The notes: generated by a model from the sequence alone, not told the origin. DNA of 64,000 bases from Sphingobium boeckii (GCF_014199215.1 NZ_JACIJC010000001.1:684001-748000), one strand, 5' to 3'. Positions 34,927 through 44,305 are shown, counted from the stretch's first letter. Program-made: numbers and translations.

Positions 34927-37203
34927 TTACGCCGCGTCCGTCGCTTGCCCCGCCGATCGTGCCGCGCTGATCGAAAGCCGGCTGATCGCGGCCGATGCCA
35001 ATTGCAGCGCCAGGATCGATTCGGCGCCCTGGTTGCGGTTCAACCCCCCCGGCATCAGGCCATCGAAACAGCCGCCGTCCGAAGGACTGGACAAGGGCAG
35101 GGACAGATCGTTCGCGCCGAGATACCAGCGATAGGCGCGCTGCGCTTCTTCGATCCAGCGCTTGTCACCCGAAGCTTCGAACGCCGCCTCGCAGGCATCG
35201 ATCGTCGCTTGGGCTTCCAGGGGCTGCTGATCGAATGGCAGGGGTGGCTCGAACTCTCGACCGAAACTATCGGTACCCACAGCGCGGAAATGACCTTCGG
35301 GCGCGGTCTGCTGGCCGATGATCCAATCCAGTGTGGAAAGCCCGCATTCGATATAATCTGCGCGGTTCAAAACGATCCCGGCGCGCAGCAGCGCCTCGGG
35401 CAGGCGCGCATTGTCATAGGCCAAGACCGCCTCGAACCAAGGCCAGTCCGGCCGGCGTGATGCCGCCAGCAGGCTGAGCGAATGATCGCCAAAAGTAGTC
35501 AATATCTCACGCGCCAGCGCGTGGCCGGGGTGAGCCTGCGCGATCGCGGCGGCCCCCAGCATGGCAAAGCCCTGCGCGCGGGGCGATCCGAGCTTCAAGC
35601 CGCTGGCGGCTGTGAGATCATAAAGCGACGAGGCCCAATCACGGTGCTTGGACAGCCTGGCATGGCGCGCGGTAATCCCGATCGACCAGAAGGTGCGGCC
35701 CTGACTGTCTTCGGAACCGGTGTCTTCCGCCCAGCTCCGATCGAAGCGCATGAAATTGCGGAACGCCTGCTTGTCGGGGTTCCAAGCATGTTGGACGAAC
35801 GCGCCATAAACCGTGGTCCAGAGATCGCGGACATCCTCGTCCATATCCTCGATCCGGCACATCAGGATCAACGCGCGGGCGTTATCGTCCACGCAATAAC
35901 CATGCGCGCGATCGGGCACGGAATAGATGCTGTGCTGTAACATGCCGGTTGCATCGCTCATGCGCACGACTCCACTGATATCGACGGGCAGGATGGTATC
36001 GAGCACGCGGCTTGGATGAATGCGCGGCGTCGCTTTCCCCTTCATGCCGCCGAGCAATCCGATCGCGCGTTCCGCAAGCCGCGACCAGACCATCGTGCGG
36101 CCACGGGCATAGGCGCGCAGACACAAGGCTTCGCGCGCCGCATCGTCGCCCAGCAGCGTGATGATCGCCGCTGCCATGGCCGCGCTGTCACGGAAATCGA
36201 CGATCACGCCATGATCGTCGGCCAGTATTTCGGTCGCGTGGACATAGGGGGTGGAAACCACTGCCTTGCCCACGCTGACGGCATAGGAGAGCGTGCCGGA
36301 CGTGATCTGCGCCGGATTGAGATAGGGCGTGGCATAGACGTCTGCCGCCTGCAGATAATCGAGCAACTCTTCCTGCTCGACAAAGGCATCCACGAAGCGG
36401 ACGTGATCGCTCACGCCCAGACGATCGGCCTCCGCCTTCAGATGGTCGCGATATGCTTCGCCTTGATTGCGGACGAGATTGGGGTGAGTGGCACCCAGCA
36501 CGACGTAAAGTGCCTGGGGGTGGGCTTCCACGATCGCCGGCATCGCCGCGATCATATGCTCGATGCCCTTATCCGGCGCGAGCAGGCCGAAGGTGAGGAT
36601 CGTCTTGCGCCCCTCGAAACCGAAACGCGATTTCATGACGTCGGCAGCAACATAGGCGCGATCGGGCACGCCATGGGGGATGACTTCAATCTGGCGATCG
36701 GAAATGCCGTAAACCGATTTGAGCATCGCGCGGCCCTTTTCGGCCATCACGATCAACTTGGTGGCCCGCGCTGCAATTGCTTCGAGCACACGACGTTCGT
36801 CGAAGCTCGGCTTTTCGAGCACGGTGTGGAGCGTGACCAGCACGGGCAGCGTGGTGCGATCCAGCAGTGTCAGGATGAAGTCGCCGGCAGACCCGCCGAA
36901 GATACCATATTCATGCTGAAGCCAGATGGCTTCTGCGCCACCCGCTTCGATCTGACGGGCGGCAGCGCGATAGGCCGCGGCATCTTTTTCAGGGATGGTG
37001 TTGATGCCATCGGGATAGACCACGCCGGAGCCGTCATCCATGGCGTAGAAATCGACCGTCATGCCGGGGAAACTAGCGGCGAGCGCGTCAAAGGTGTCGC
37101 TGGTGAAGGTGGCCAGGCCGCAACGCCGCGGCAACGCATTTCCGATCAGCGCGATATGGCTGGGTGTCTTCACGGAAATCGGACGTTCGGCGCTCCCGGT
37201 CAT
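34927..37203 (-). CDS. GT4-family glycosyltransferase fused to a C-terminal helical domain
   Basis: 758 residues. Residues about 15-385 are a GT-B glycosyltransferase (GNALPRRCGLATFTSDTF, ILTFGLLAPDKGIEHMI, DVYATPYLNPAQITSGTLSYA). Residues about 400-750 look like an (alpha/alpha) barrel of the kind found in glycan-processing enzymes (HGYCVDDNARAL, WFEAVLAYDNARLPEALL). Two ATGs lie two codons apart; GAAGGA supports the second (37203). Partner of the GH130 gene. Acceptor not predictable. Confidence 0.85.
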   Translation of the reverse strand: MTGSAERPISVKTPSHIALIGNALPRRCGLATFTSDTFDALAASFPGMTVDFYAMDDGSGVVYPDGINTIPEKDAAAYRAAARQIEAGGAEAIWLQHEYGIFGGSAGDFILTLLDRTTLPVLVTLHTVLEKPSFDERRVLEAIAARATKLIVMAEKGRAMLKSVYGISDRQIEVIPHGVPDRAYVAADVMKSRFGFEGRKTILTFGLLAPDKGIEHMIAAMPAIVEAHPQALYVVLGATHPNLVRNQGEAYRDHLKAEADRLGVSDHVRFVDAFVEQEELLDYLQAADVYATPYLNPAQITSGTLSYAVSVGKAVVSTPYVHATEILADDHGVIVDFRDSAAMAAAIITLLGDDAAREALCLRAYARGRTMVWSRLAERAIGLLGGMKGKATPRIHPSRVLDTILPVDISGVVRMSDATGMLQHSIYSVPDRAHGYCVDDNARALILMCRIEDMDEDVRDLWTTVYGAFVQHAWNPDKQAFRNFMRFDRSWAEDTGSEDSQGRTFWSIGITARHARLSKHRDWASSLYDLTAASGLKLGSPRAQGFAMLGAAAIAQAHPGHALAREILTTFGDHSLSLLAASRRPDWPWFEAVLAYDNARLPEALLRAGIVLNRADYIECGLSTLDWIIGQQTAPEGHFRAVGTDSFGREFEPPLPFDQQPLEAQATIDACEAAFEASGDKRWIEEAQRAYRWYLGANDLSLPLSSPSDGGCFDGLMPGGLNRNQGAESILALQLASAAISRLSISAARSAGQATDAA

Positions 37204-37291
37204 GCTCATTCCTTCGCTCGTGCAAAATCAGCCCGTTGCTGTCAAAACCAAGCTCCCAAACGAATCTGGATCATAATGGTTGCTCAAATTG

Positions 37292-37308
37292 TGCGATGCA
37301 GCAACAGA
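37292..37308. promoter_or_regulatory. Shared 17-bp intergenic motif (copy 1)
   Basis: TGCGATGCAGCAACAGA occurs here, about 90 bp upstream of the glycosyltransferase start, and again identically at 42062-42078. In the second copy it is half of a perfect CTGTTGC-N6-GCAACAG palindrome; here the left arm is degenerate. Likely a regulator site, unidentified. Confidence 0.5.
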
Positions 37309-37356
37309 ATTCCACGATATGAGGGAATCGCGCGCTCAATCGTGCGCAGAGCCGGA

Positions 37357-37803
37357 TCAGCCCCTGCCGCGATAGCCCTGAACGCCTTGATCAGGGATCC
37401 ACAGTCCCTTGGGCGACTCGCCCGATTGCCAGAATACGTCGATCGGAATTCCGCCGCGCGGATACCAATAGCCGCCGATGCGCAGCCACAAAGGCTTCAT
37501 CTCGGCAAACAGGCGTTCGCCGATGCCCACCGTGCAATCCTCATGAAAGGCGCGGTGGTTGCGGAAGGATCCGAGAAACAGCTTGAGCGACTTCGATTCG
37601 ACGATGCGCGCGTCCGGCGCATAATCGATCACCAGATGCGCGAAATCAGGCTGGCCGGTCACCGGGCAAAGCGAGGTGAATTCGGGCGCTGAAAAGCGGA
37701 CGAGATAGGGCCGTCCGGTGCGCGGGTTGGGGACGTAATCGAGCACCGCGTCTTCGGGAGAGGCGGGAAGGGCGCTGTTCTGGCCGAGATGAGTGGTTTG
37801 CAT
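37357..37803 (-). CDS. queF: NADPH-dependent 7-cyano-7-deazaguanine reductase QueF
   Basis: A 148-residue type I QueF that reduces preQ0 to preQ1 in queuosine synthesis. The catalytic Cys is in [14 protein letters not shown] with the following Asp, and the QueF signature is [15 protein letters not shown]. The ATG at 37803 matches the family start; a longer frame is non-coding. A 23-bp palindrome lies 28 bp upstream. Confidence 0.96.
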   Translation of the reverse strand: MQTTHLGQNSALPASPEDAVLDYVPNPRTGRPYLVRFSAPEFTSLCPVTGQPDFAHLVIDYAPDARIVESKSLKLFLGSFRNHRAFHEDCTVGIGERLFAEMKPLWLRIGGYWYPRGGIPIDVFWQSGESPKGLWIPDQGVQGYRGRG

Positions 37804-37830
37804 GGCAGGCTCTTTAGCGATTTGCCGCGA

Positions 37831-37853
37831 AAATCCCAAACCGTTTGGGATTT
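37831..37853. promoter_or_regulatory. Perfect 23-bp palindrome between queF and S10 peptidase
   Basis: Arms AAATCCCAAAC (37831-37841) and GTTTGGGATTT (37843-37853) around one central C. It lies in the 119-bp divergent promoter region, 28 bp from the queF ATG and 70 bp from the peptidase ATG. Most likely an operator; the regulator is unknown. Confidence 0.65.
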
Positions 37854-37922
37854 CGCCGGTCACCCCTTTCCTTTGCGCCGCTTCCGTCCGAATAATGCGC
37901 CATAGTGAAAAGGGGCATTTCC

Positions 37923-39425
37923 ATGAAATCCATCGCATTGAGCCTGGCATTTGCCTTTGCCATGAGCGCCGCGCCGCTGCTGGCCGAAGACGCTGCCGGG
38001 CCACCGAAGGCAAAGGCTGCCGAAGATATCCCCCCGCCGCAGGTGTCGGTCACCAAGGCGAGCGGCACATTCGGAGGCCAGCGCGTCGCCTTCACCGCGA
38101 CCGCGGGGGAAACCTATCTCAAGGCCGAGGATGGCACACCGCGGGCCGCGATCTTTTCCACCGCCTATGTGAAAGACGGCAAGGATCCCAATCGCCCCGT
38201 GACCTTCCTTTTCAATGGCGGTCCCGGCTCCGGCTCCGTCTGGTTGCACATGGGCGCGTTCGGGCCGAAGCGCGTCGCCATCCCTTCGGACGCCAAAGAC
38301 GATGGCGCGCCGCCTTTTCCGATCGTGGACAATCCAGACAGTTTGCTCGACGTGACCGATATCGTGTTCATCGATCCCGTGGGCACCGGCTTCAGCCATG
38401 CGCTGGGCAAGACCGATCCCAAGGATTTCTGGGGGGTGACCAAGGATGCCGAATCGATCGCCGAGTTCATCCGGATCTGGCTGAATGAGAATGGCCGCTG
38501 GAACGCGCCCAAATTCCTCGGCGGCGAAAGCTATGGCACCACGCGCTCGGCTGCGGTGCTGAACCAGCTTGAGGGCCGCTATAACGATGTCTCGATGAAC
38601 GGCGTGATCCTGATCTCGACCATCCTCGATTTCGCCGCCGGGGCTGATACTCCTGGCAATGAGATGACTCACATCCTGAACCTGCCCTCCATGGCGGCGA
38701 CGGCGTTGTTTCATGGCAAGGCGCAATCCGCAGGCACGCCCGCGCAATTTGCGGACGAGGCGCGGCAATGGGCGATCGGCCCCTATGCTGCGGCTCTGCT
38801 GAAAGGCAGCGCGCTTGGTGCCGACGAACGCACGCAGGTGCGCAAGGAATTGGCGCGCTTCACCGGGCTTTCGGAAACCTATCTGGAGCAGGCCGATCTG
38901 CGCGTGACGCCCGATCGCTTCTACAAGGAATTGCTCCGCGATCGCGGATTGACCGTGGGCCGGCTCGACAGCCGCTATACCGGCAAGGATTATGACAATG
39001 CAGGCGAGGGGCCGGATAATGATCCGAGCTTTTACGGCATCGACGGCGGCTATACCGCCGCGATCAACAGCTACGCCCGCGAAACACTGAAATTTCAGAC
39101 CAATCGCAGCTATGTGACGATCGGCAGCGTCGGCCCGTGGGATTGGCGGCTGGGTGACGGGCGCGACAGCGACGTCTATATGAACGTGGCCCCCTATATC
39201 GGTCGCGGGTTGCGGGAGAATAGCGGCCTGCGGATCTTCGTGGGGCAGGGCTATTATGATTTCGCCACCCCCTTCTTCGCGGCCGAATATTCATTGAGCC
39301 GCACGGGCATTCCCAAGGATCGGGTGGAGTTTCATTATTATGAGGCTGGTCACATGATGTATGTCCGCGATGAGGATCGGATGAAACTGAGCAAGGATAT
39401 CCGCCAGTTCATCCGATCACGATAA
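37923..39425 (+). CDS. Secreted serine carboxypeptidase (S10 family)
   Basis: A 500-residue exported peptidase. Signal peptide to about residue 21 ([12 protein letters not shown]). The oxyanion block [21 protein letters not shown], the nucleophile in GGESYGTTR, the Asp in GYYDFATPF and the His in EAGHMMY make up the S10 machinery. The ATG at 37923 follows AAGGGG; an upstream in-frame ATG at 37905 is less likely. Probably removes C-terminal residues from peptides in the periplasm. Confidence 0.93.
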   Translation: MKSIALSLAFAFAMSAAPLLAEDAAGPPKAKAAEDIPPPQVSVTKASGTFGGQRVAFTATAGETYLKAEDGTPRAAIFSTAYVKDGKDPNRPVTFLFNGGPGSGSVWLHMGAFGPKRVAIPSDAKDDGAPPFPIVDNPDSLLDVTDIVFIDPVGTGFSHALGKTDPKDFWGVTKDAESIAEFIRIWLNENGRWNAPKFLGGESYGTTRSAAVLNQLEGRYNDVSMNGVILISTILDFAAGADTPGNEMTHILNLPSMAATALFHGKAQSAGTPAQFADEARQWAIGPYAAALLKGSALGADERTQVRKELARFTGLSETYLEQADLRVTPDRFYKELLRDRGLTVGRLDSRYTGKDYDNAGEGPDNDPSFYGIDGGYTAAINSYARETLKFQTNRSYVTIGSVGPWDWRLGDGRDSDVYMNVAPYIGRGLRENSGLRIFVGQGYYDFATPFFAAEYSLSRTGIPKDRVEFHYYEAGHMMYVRDEDRMKLSKDIRQFIRSR

Positions 39426-39507
39426 GCCTGGAATATGGCGCGTCGCATCTCGACGGGGGAGCGGCGGCGGCTTAATCAGGGCTGGAATCATGTTGGGGAG
39501 TGTGTCC

Positions 39508-40347
39508 ATGGAAAAGCTGGTGTCCACTGAATGGCTGGCGGGTGAGCTTGGCGCGCCCGATCTGCGCGTGGTCGACGCCACCCTAATCTCCCCCGGCATC
39601 ACAAATCCGGCGAGAGATTATGAGGCTGGGCATATCCCCGGCGCCGTTTTCATGGATCTGGACAATCTGGTCGATACCAACACCGATCTGCCCAACATGC
39701 TGCCCCCGGCCGAGAAATTCGCCAGCCGGATGCAGTCGCTCGGTCTCGGCGATGGCAGCCGGATCGTGCTCTATGACAATTCGCCGTACCGCACCGCGGC
39801 GCGCGCCTGGTGGATGCTCAATCTGTTTGGTGCGCATGATGTCGCCATACTCGATGGCGGTCTCGCCAAATGGAAGGCCGAAGAACGTCCGCTGAGCAGC
39901 GGCAAGGAAAAGCTGCGCCATCGGCATTTCACCGTGTGGAAAGACGAGGCGACTGTCCGCAATAAGGACCAGATGACGGCGAACATCGGTCACGGCGTAT
40001 CGCAGGTGCTCGATGCGCGCGGCGAAGCGCGTTTTACAGGTGCCGAACCCGATCCGCGCCCGCGCACCCATGCCGGTCATATCCCCGGATCGAGGAATCT
40101 GCCCTATGAGCGGCTGTTCAATGAAGACGGCACCTGGAAACAGGGCGATGCGTTGAAGGCCGCGTTCGATAGCGCCGGGATCGATCTGGATCAGCCGTTG
40201 ATCACCACCTGCGGATCGGGAATCACGGCGGCCATATTGCTGTTCGGTGCCAATCTGCTGGGTGCCAAGGACGTGTCGCTTTACGATGGTTCGTGGAGCG
40301 AATGGGGCGCGGATATGGCCACGCCCAAGGCCATGGGCGCGGCGTGA
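39508..40347 (+). CDS. sseA: 3-mercaptopyruvate sulfurtransferase (two-rhodanese protein)
   Basis: A 279-residue protein with two rhodanese domains (about 1-135 and 155-275). The active loop CGSGIT in the second domain is typical of mercaptopyruvate sulfurtransferases rather than thiosulfate rhodaneses. GGGGAG sits seven bases before ATG 39508. The stop overlaps the metC start (GTGA), coupling two enzymes of cysteine sulfur handling. Confidence 0.93.
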   Translation: MEKLVSTEWLAGELGAPDLRVVDATLISPGITNPARDYEAGHIPGAVFMDLDNLVDTNTDLPNMLPPAEKFASRMQSLGLGDGSRIVLYDNSPYRTAARAWWMLNLFGAHDVAILDGGLAKWKAEERPLSSGKEKLRHRHFTVWKDEATVRNKDQMTANIGHGVSQVLDARGEARFTGAEPDPRPRTHAGHIPGSRNLPYERLFNEDGTWKQGDALKAAFDSAGIDLDQPLITTCGSGITAAILLFGANLLGAKDVSLYDGSWSEWGADMATPKAMGAA

Positions 40348-41543
40348 ACGATCGGGAAAAAGAAAAGACCGTAGGCGATGCAACCCGGCTGGTTCAGGCC
40401 GGGCGGCGCAAGGAATGGACTCAGGGGATCGTCAATCCGCCGGTGTGGCGCGCCTCGACGATTCTCTATGACAGCATCGCGGAAATGCGGGAGCGCAATC
40501 GCGATACGCATCACAAGCTCTATTACGGTCGGCGCGGCACGCCGACGCAATGGTCGCTCGCCGATGCCTTGACCGAGATGGAGCCGGGCGCAGAGGGCAC
40601 CTTGCTCTATCCCTCCGGCGTCGCGGCGGTCACCACCGCCCTGCTCGCCGTGCTGCGGCCGGGCGACGAATTGCTGATGGTGGACAGCGCCTATGAGCCG
40701 ACCCGTGCCTTCTGCAACGGGCTGCTCAAGACCTTCGGCATCACCACGGTCTATTATGATCCGTTGATCGGCACCGGGATCAGCGATTTGATCACGGACC
40801 AGACCCGCGCGATTTTCATGGAAAGTCCGGGCAGCCTGACCTTCGAAGTGCAGGACGTGCCCGCGATCTGCGCCGTGGCGAAAGCGCGTGGCGTGGTGAC
40901 CTTGCTGGACAATACTTGGGCCACGCCTCTGCTGTTTCCCGCGATCGAAAAGGGCGTCGATCTCAGCATCCTTGCCTGCACCAAATATATCGTCGGCCAT
41001 TCGGATGCGATGCTCGGCTCGGTCACGGCGAATGCGGCCTGGTGGCCGAAATTGCGCCATATCACTCATGCGCTGGGCCAGCATGTCGGTCCGGATGATG
41101 CCTATCTCGCATCCCGCGGCCTGCGCACGCTCGATGTGCGACTGGCGCGGCATCAGGAAAGCGCGCTGGCGATCGCCGAATGGCTCCGCACGCGGGACGA
41201 AGTGGCGCGCGTGCTGCATCCCGCTTTTGCGGACTGCCCCGGCAACGATATCTTCCAGCGCGATTTTCGCGGCGCATCGGGCCTCTTCGCGTTCATCTTG
41301 AAGGGCGGGGACGATGCCGCGCGGACGGCGCTGATCGATGGACTGGATCTGTTCGGCATCGGTTTCAGTTGGGGCGGCTATGAAAGCCTGGTGATCCCCG
41401 CCGATCCCGAGAAATTGCGCAGCGCCGTCAAATGGGAAGCCGAAGGGCCGCTGGTGCGGCTGCAGATCGGTCTTGAAGATGCGGACGATCTGATCGCGGA
41501 TCTGGCGGCCGGGCTGGATCGGTTCCGGGCGGCGAGAGGCTAG
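40344..41543 (+). CDS. metC: Cystathionine beta-lyase
   Basis: A 399-residue PLP enzyme cleaving cystathionine to homocysteine, pyruvate and ammonia. Cofactor Lys is in ILACTKYIVGHSDAMLG; YYGRRGTPTQWSL and YPSGVAAVTTALLA are family motifs, and SWGGYESLV near the end is typical. The start is a GTG at 40344, four bases overlapping sseA. Other PLP Cys/Met enzymes are possible but less likely. Confidence 0.92.
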   Translation: MNDREKEKTVGDATRLVQAGRRKEWTQGIVNPPVWRASTILYDSIAEMRERNRDTHHKLYYGRRGTPTQWSLADALTEMEPGAEGTLLYPSGVAAVTTALLAVLRPGDELLMVDSAYEPTRAFCNGLLKTFGITTVYYDPLIGTGISDLITDQTRAIFMESPGSLTFEVQDVPAICAVAKARGVVTLLDNTWATPLLFPAIEKGVDLSILACTKYIVGHSDAMLGSVTANAAWWPKLRHITHALGQHVGPDDAYLASRGLRTLDVRLARHQESALAIAEWLRTRDEVARVLHPAFADCPGNDIFQRDFRGASGLFAFILKGGDDAARTALIDGLDLFGIGFSWGGYESLVIPADPEKLRSAVKWEAEGPLVRLQIGLEDADDLIADLAAGLDRFRAARG

Positions 41544-41566
41544 TCAGCAGCCAACTATCTAAACCG

Positions 41567-41633
41567 TTTGTCCCGAGCGCAGTCGAGGGGCGTGGTGACA
41601 GTTTCCACGTCCCTCGACTGCGCTCGGGACAAA
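41567..41633. repeat. Repeat family 1, copy a (29-bp hairpin)
   Basis: Arms 41567-41595 and 41605-41633 pair with one G:T wobble, loop 9 bases; core TTTGTCCCGAGCG...CGCTCGGGACAAA. It lies between convergent metC and a small hypothetical gene and is followed by a short T-run, so it may terminate metC. Other copies: 47353-47428, 48438-48512 and a diverged one inside ileS. Confidence 0.9.
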
Positions 41634-41665
41634 AGGGCTTTTATGACCCGTGATGACGGGGAATA

Positions 41666-42007
41666 TTATCCCAGCATCTTTTCCATGCGGACAATGGCGC
41701 GGTCCATCGAGCGTGCCAGATAGGCAGCGGCGGCCTTGGTGTTGCCGCGTTCGCGTCCGCCGATGAGCGCTGACAGTCCCGTCGCCGAAAAGGCGGCTGT
41801 TTCCGAAGCCAGCGCATCGAAGCGGCGGCGCACGAGCGGCGCGGCGGCGGCATAGCGCACGTCGGCGTCGGTCATTTCGGGCCGGTCGATCCCCATCTCA
41901 TTGCCTGCGAGCGCATGAACCAGCCCCAGAATCGCGCGTAATTCCCCGATCTGGGTGCCGGGGGTGACGGGCGCTGTGCTGATCGAAGAGGCGGACTGCT
42001 GATTCAT
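41666..42007 (-). CDS. Small hypothetical protein (113 aa)
   Basis: Not recognised. ATG 42007 with AAAAGAG upstream. No signal peptide or membrane segment; mostly predicted helix, with ELRAILGLVHALAGNEMG and a C-terminal RSMDRAIVRMEKMLG. Promoter region shared with the TorF-like porin contains the CTGTTGC-N6-GCAACAG palindrome 51 bp upstream. Confidence 0.7.
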   Translation of the reverse strand: MNQQSASSISTAPVTPGTQIGELRAILGLVHALAGNEMGIDRPEMTDADVRYAAAAPLVRRRFDALASETAAFSATGLSALIGGRERGNTKAAAAYLARSMDRAIVRMEKMLG

Positions 42008-42057
42008 ATCGGCTCTTTTAGCCGTCACAGGGCTAACAAAGCCTTTACCTGCAAAAA

Positions 42058-42078
42058 CTGTTGCGATGCAGCAACAGA
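42058..42078. promoter_or_regulatory. Shared 17-bp motif (copy 2) within perfect palindrome
   Basis: CTGTTGC (42058-42064), 6 bp, GCAACAG (42071-42077). It includes the same 17 bases (42062-42078) found at 37292-37308. It lies between the divergent 113-aa gene and the TorF-like porin gene. Regulator unknown. Confidence 0.55.
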
Positions 42079-42239
42079 TCAGAAACATATTTTCACAATC
42101 TAGACATTATTGTTGTGCGGCGCAGCAGCTTCCGGCATCTTTTGTGCGTTGGCGGTCATCTGCTCCGGCCCTGGGGGGACAGAGATGCGGAGGCTGCAAC
42201 GCAGGCGGGACGAACGCATCGCATTTGAAAGGGTTTACC

Positions 42240-43001
42240 ATGCGCACGTCCATCACCGGCCTCACGGCCTTGGCTCTCTCCATGCTCGCATCGCCGGCCT
42301 TCGCTCAGGAAGAAGCCGAAGACACGAGCAGCGTCACCATTTCCGGCAGCGCGACTGTCGTCACCGATTACCGGTTCCGCGGCATTTCGCAGACCGACAA
42401 GGATTTCGCGGTTCAGGCCGGCTTCACCGTCGCGCACGATTCCGGCTTCTATGTCAGCGTCTGGGGCTCCTCGGTCGATGAATATGTCGCAGCCGGCAGC
42501 GATCAGGAAATCGATCTGATCGCCGGCTTCAAGAAGACGACTGAAAGCGGCACCACATTCGATATCGGTGTGCTTTATTATTACTATCCCGGCGCCGAGA
42601 AGTTCATTCCCGGATATGACAGTGATTTCATCGAGCCTTATGTTTCCGTGTCGCACACGTTCGGCCCGGTTTCCGGCAAGCTGACTGCCAATTACGCGCC
42701 TAAATCCAATGCGCTTTCCATCGGCAACGGCAAGGAAGACAATCTGTACGTCGCGGGCGATCTGGGCGTCGGCGTTCCCAACACGCCGGTCAGCGTGTCG
42801 GCGCATCTCGGCCACAGCTTCGGCCCGAGCTTCCTGACGATCGGCAAGGAATATACCGACTGGAGCGTGGGCGCGACCTATGCGTTCAAGAATCTCTCGT
42901 TCGGCGTCGCCTATGTCGATACGAACAAGGCGTCATACAGCTATTCGGGCAAGAACATCGCCAAGGCCGGCGTGGTCGGCTCGATCGGCGTGTCGTTCTG
43001 A
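42240..43001 (+). CDS. TorF-family putative porin
   Basis: A 253-residue outer-membrane beta-barrel with a signal peptide ending PAFAQ. The opening SATVVTDYRFRGISQTDKDFAVQAG is diagnostic of this family, and the protein ends in a strand with terminal Phe (VGSIGVSF). GAAAGGG precedes ATG 42240. Such proteins are abundant in sphingomonads; the solute is unknown. A strong terminator follows at 43107. Confidence 0.9.
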   Translation: MRTSITGLTALALSMLASPAFAQEEAEDTSSVTISGSATVVTDYRFRGISQTDKDFAVQAGFTVAHDSGFYVSVWGSSVDEYVAAGSDQEIDLIAGFKKTTESGTTFDIGVLYYYYPGAEKFIPGYDSDFIEPYVSVSHTFGPVSGKLTANYAPKSNALSIGNGKEDNLYVAGDLGVGVPNTPVSVSAHLGHSFGPSFLTIGKEYTDWSVGATYAFKNLSFGVAYVDTNKASYSYSGKNIAKAGVVGSIGVSF

Positions 43002-43010
43002 TCACCTGAT

Positions 43011-43091
43011 ACCGTTCACCCCGAGCCTGTCGGAGGGTTTTCTTTCTTGTAAACAGAAGGAAAGGGCTTCGAAGGGCTCGGCCAGAGCGGG
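43011..43091. repeat. Repeat family 3, copy a (imperfect hairpin)
   Basis: Left arm ACCGTTCACCCCGAGCCTGTC and a right arm GGGCTCGGCCAGAGCGGG with AGAAGGAAAGGGCTTCGA between. It is a decayed relative of the copy at 62063-62146. Confidence 0.7.
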
Positions 43092-43106
43092 CTATTGCGG
43101 GCATAG

Positions 43107-43141
43107 AAAAGGCCGCGATCCGAAAGGGTCGCGGCCTTTTT
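43107..43141 (+). terminator. Rho-independent terminator of the TorF-like porin gene
   Basis: AAAAGGCCGCGA (43107-43118) pairs with TCGCGGCCTTTT (43129-43140) and is followed by a further T. The 12-bp GC-rich stem with T-run is the clearest intrinsic terminator of the window. Confidence 0.9.
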
Positions 43142-43148
43142 GGTTTCC

Positions 43149-43236
43149 GTCATGCTGAATTTGTTTCAGCATCCATTTCAACGCCGCACGGTGGTCGTGA
43201 CCTCAAAATGGACCCCCAAACAAGTTCAGGGTGACG
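43149..43236. repeat. Repeat family 2, copy a
   Basis: Begins GTCATGCTGAATTTG and ends CAAGTTCAGGGTGACG; the two ends are inverted and TTTCAGCATCCATTT/AAAATGGACCC lie further in. Same architecture as 44219-44305 and 59736-59827. It lies just beyond the bamF stop. Confidence 0.85.
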
Positions 43237-43251
43237 CCTTATCTGAAATTC

Positions 43252-43677
43252 TTATTGCGGTGTTGGCGTCGCGGCGCGCGCGTCCTGGCCATCGCCTTCT
43301 GGCGCTGCGATGATGTCACGGGTCACGGCACCCTTGTCGACCACGGCGGTATCGGGATCACCCACATCGGAACGGATGCCCGCTGCCGAGGTCCGGCCAC
43401 CAGCCTGGCTGATCACGCCGCTTTCCGAAGCGCTACGTGCGGACGGGCCGCCGAACAGCGCCTGAAGCGCCTGGCTGCTCGTGTCGCTTTCCTGCGGGCG
43501 GGGCTGACCGGGCGTGGGCGGCACCAGGGCGAAATCGGGCGGGATCACCAGAGGGGCTTTGCGCGACACGGCAAATTCATCCGGCGCATTGCGGTTATTG
43601 AGCCCATTATTGCCGCCGCAACCCGCGAGGGTGAGGGCAGCGAGGCCGAGGCCCGCAAAAATAACCGTCTTACGCAT
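43252..43677 (-). CDS. bamF: BamF-type lipoprotein (DUF3035)
   Basis: A 141-residue lipoprotein with lipobox LAGC at residues 17-20, followed by APDEFAVSRKAPLVIPPDFALVPP, the DUF3035 signature. In alphaproteobacteria this family is a subunit (BamF) of the outer-membrane beta-barrel assembly machine. Its start overlaps the lspA end by 8 bp, the order expected in this class. Confidence 0.85.
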   Translation of the reverse strand: MRKTVIFAGLGLAALTLAGCGGNNGLNNRNAPDEFAVSRKAPLVIPPDFALVPPTPGQPRPQESDTSSQALQALFGGPSARSASESGVISQAGGRTSAAGIRSDVGDPDTAVVDKGAVTRDIIAAPEGDGQDARAATPTPQ

Positions 43678-44194
43678 CCAGTGTCTCCGTTACTTCCGGC
43701 TGTTTCGGGGGATCGCGCACCAGCAGCGCCCGAATGAGCAGGATCAATACGCCGATGGTAATAGCAGCATCGGCGAGGTTGAAAATCAAAAAGGGACGAA
43801 ATTCGCCGATATGCAGATCGGCAAAGTCGGCGACGTAGCCCAGCCGCACGCGATCGATGATATTGCCCAGCGCCCCGCCCAGCACGAGGCCGAGAGAAAG
43901 CACGTCGCCACGTCTGGTTTCGCGCCACATCCACACGACCACGCCGCACGCGATCACCGCGGTGAGCGCCACCAGCCCCCAGCGCATCGCGGGGCTGTCG
44001 GCCTGGAGGAAGCCCATGGACACGCCAAAATTCTGCACCCAGGTGAGGTTGAAGAAGGGCAATATCTCGATCTGCCCGATCGCCGGCAGATTGAGCGGCC
44101 CCATCACGGCGAATTTCAGCGCCTGATCGAGGATCAGGGTGATGAACGCCAGGATAAGCCCAGTGCGGCGGTGATTGTGCAGGGTTTGGGTCAT
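43670..44194 (-). CDS. lspA: Lipoprotein signal peptidase
   Basis: A 174-residue membrane aspartyl peptidase that removes the signal peptide from prolipoproteins. Four hydrophobic segments; catalytic Asp residues in GNIIDRVRLGYVADFAD and FNLADAAI. It lies between ileS and bamF on the same strand, with repeat family 2 copy b separating it from ileS. Confidence 0.96.
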   Translation of the reverse strand: MTQTLHNHRRTGLILAFITLILDQALKFAVMGPLNLPAIGQIEILPFFNLTWVQNFGVSMGFLQADSPAMRWGLVALTAVIACGVVVWMWRETRRGDVLSLGLVLGGALGNIIDRVRLGYVADFADLHIGEFRPFLIFNLADAAITIGVLILLIRALLVRDPPKQPEVTETLDA

Positions 44195-44218
44195 AGATTC
44201 CCGACTTTGGAGAGACCT

Positions 44219-44305
44219 TCATGCTGAACTCGTTTCAGCATCCATTCCGTCGCTGCACATTCGCCGAGACTTTGGAATGGACCCTGAAACGAGTTCAGGG
44301 TGACG
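44219..44305. repeat. Repeat family 2, copy b
   Basis: Begins TCATGCTGAACTCG and ends CGAGTTCAGGGTGACG, with TTTCAGCATCCATTC and GGAATGGACCC inside. It sits between ileS and lspA. Confidence 0.88.

Noticed and set aside
43149-43236. Short peptides encoded by repeat family 2 (ending in frames such as MLKQVQHDG)
   Set aside because: These are translations of the repeat itself and recur at each copy.
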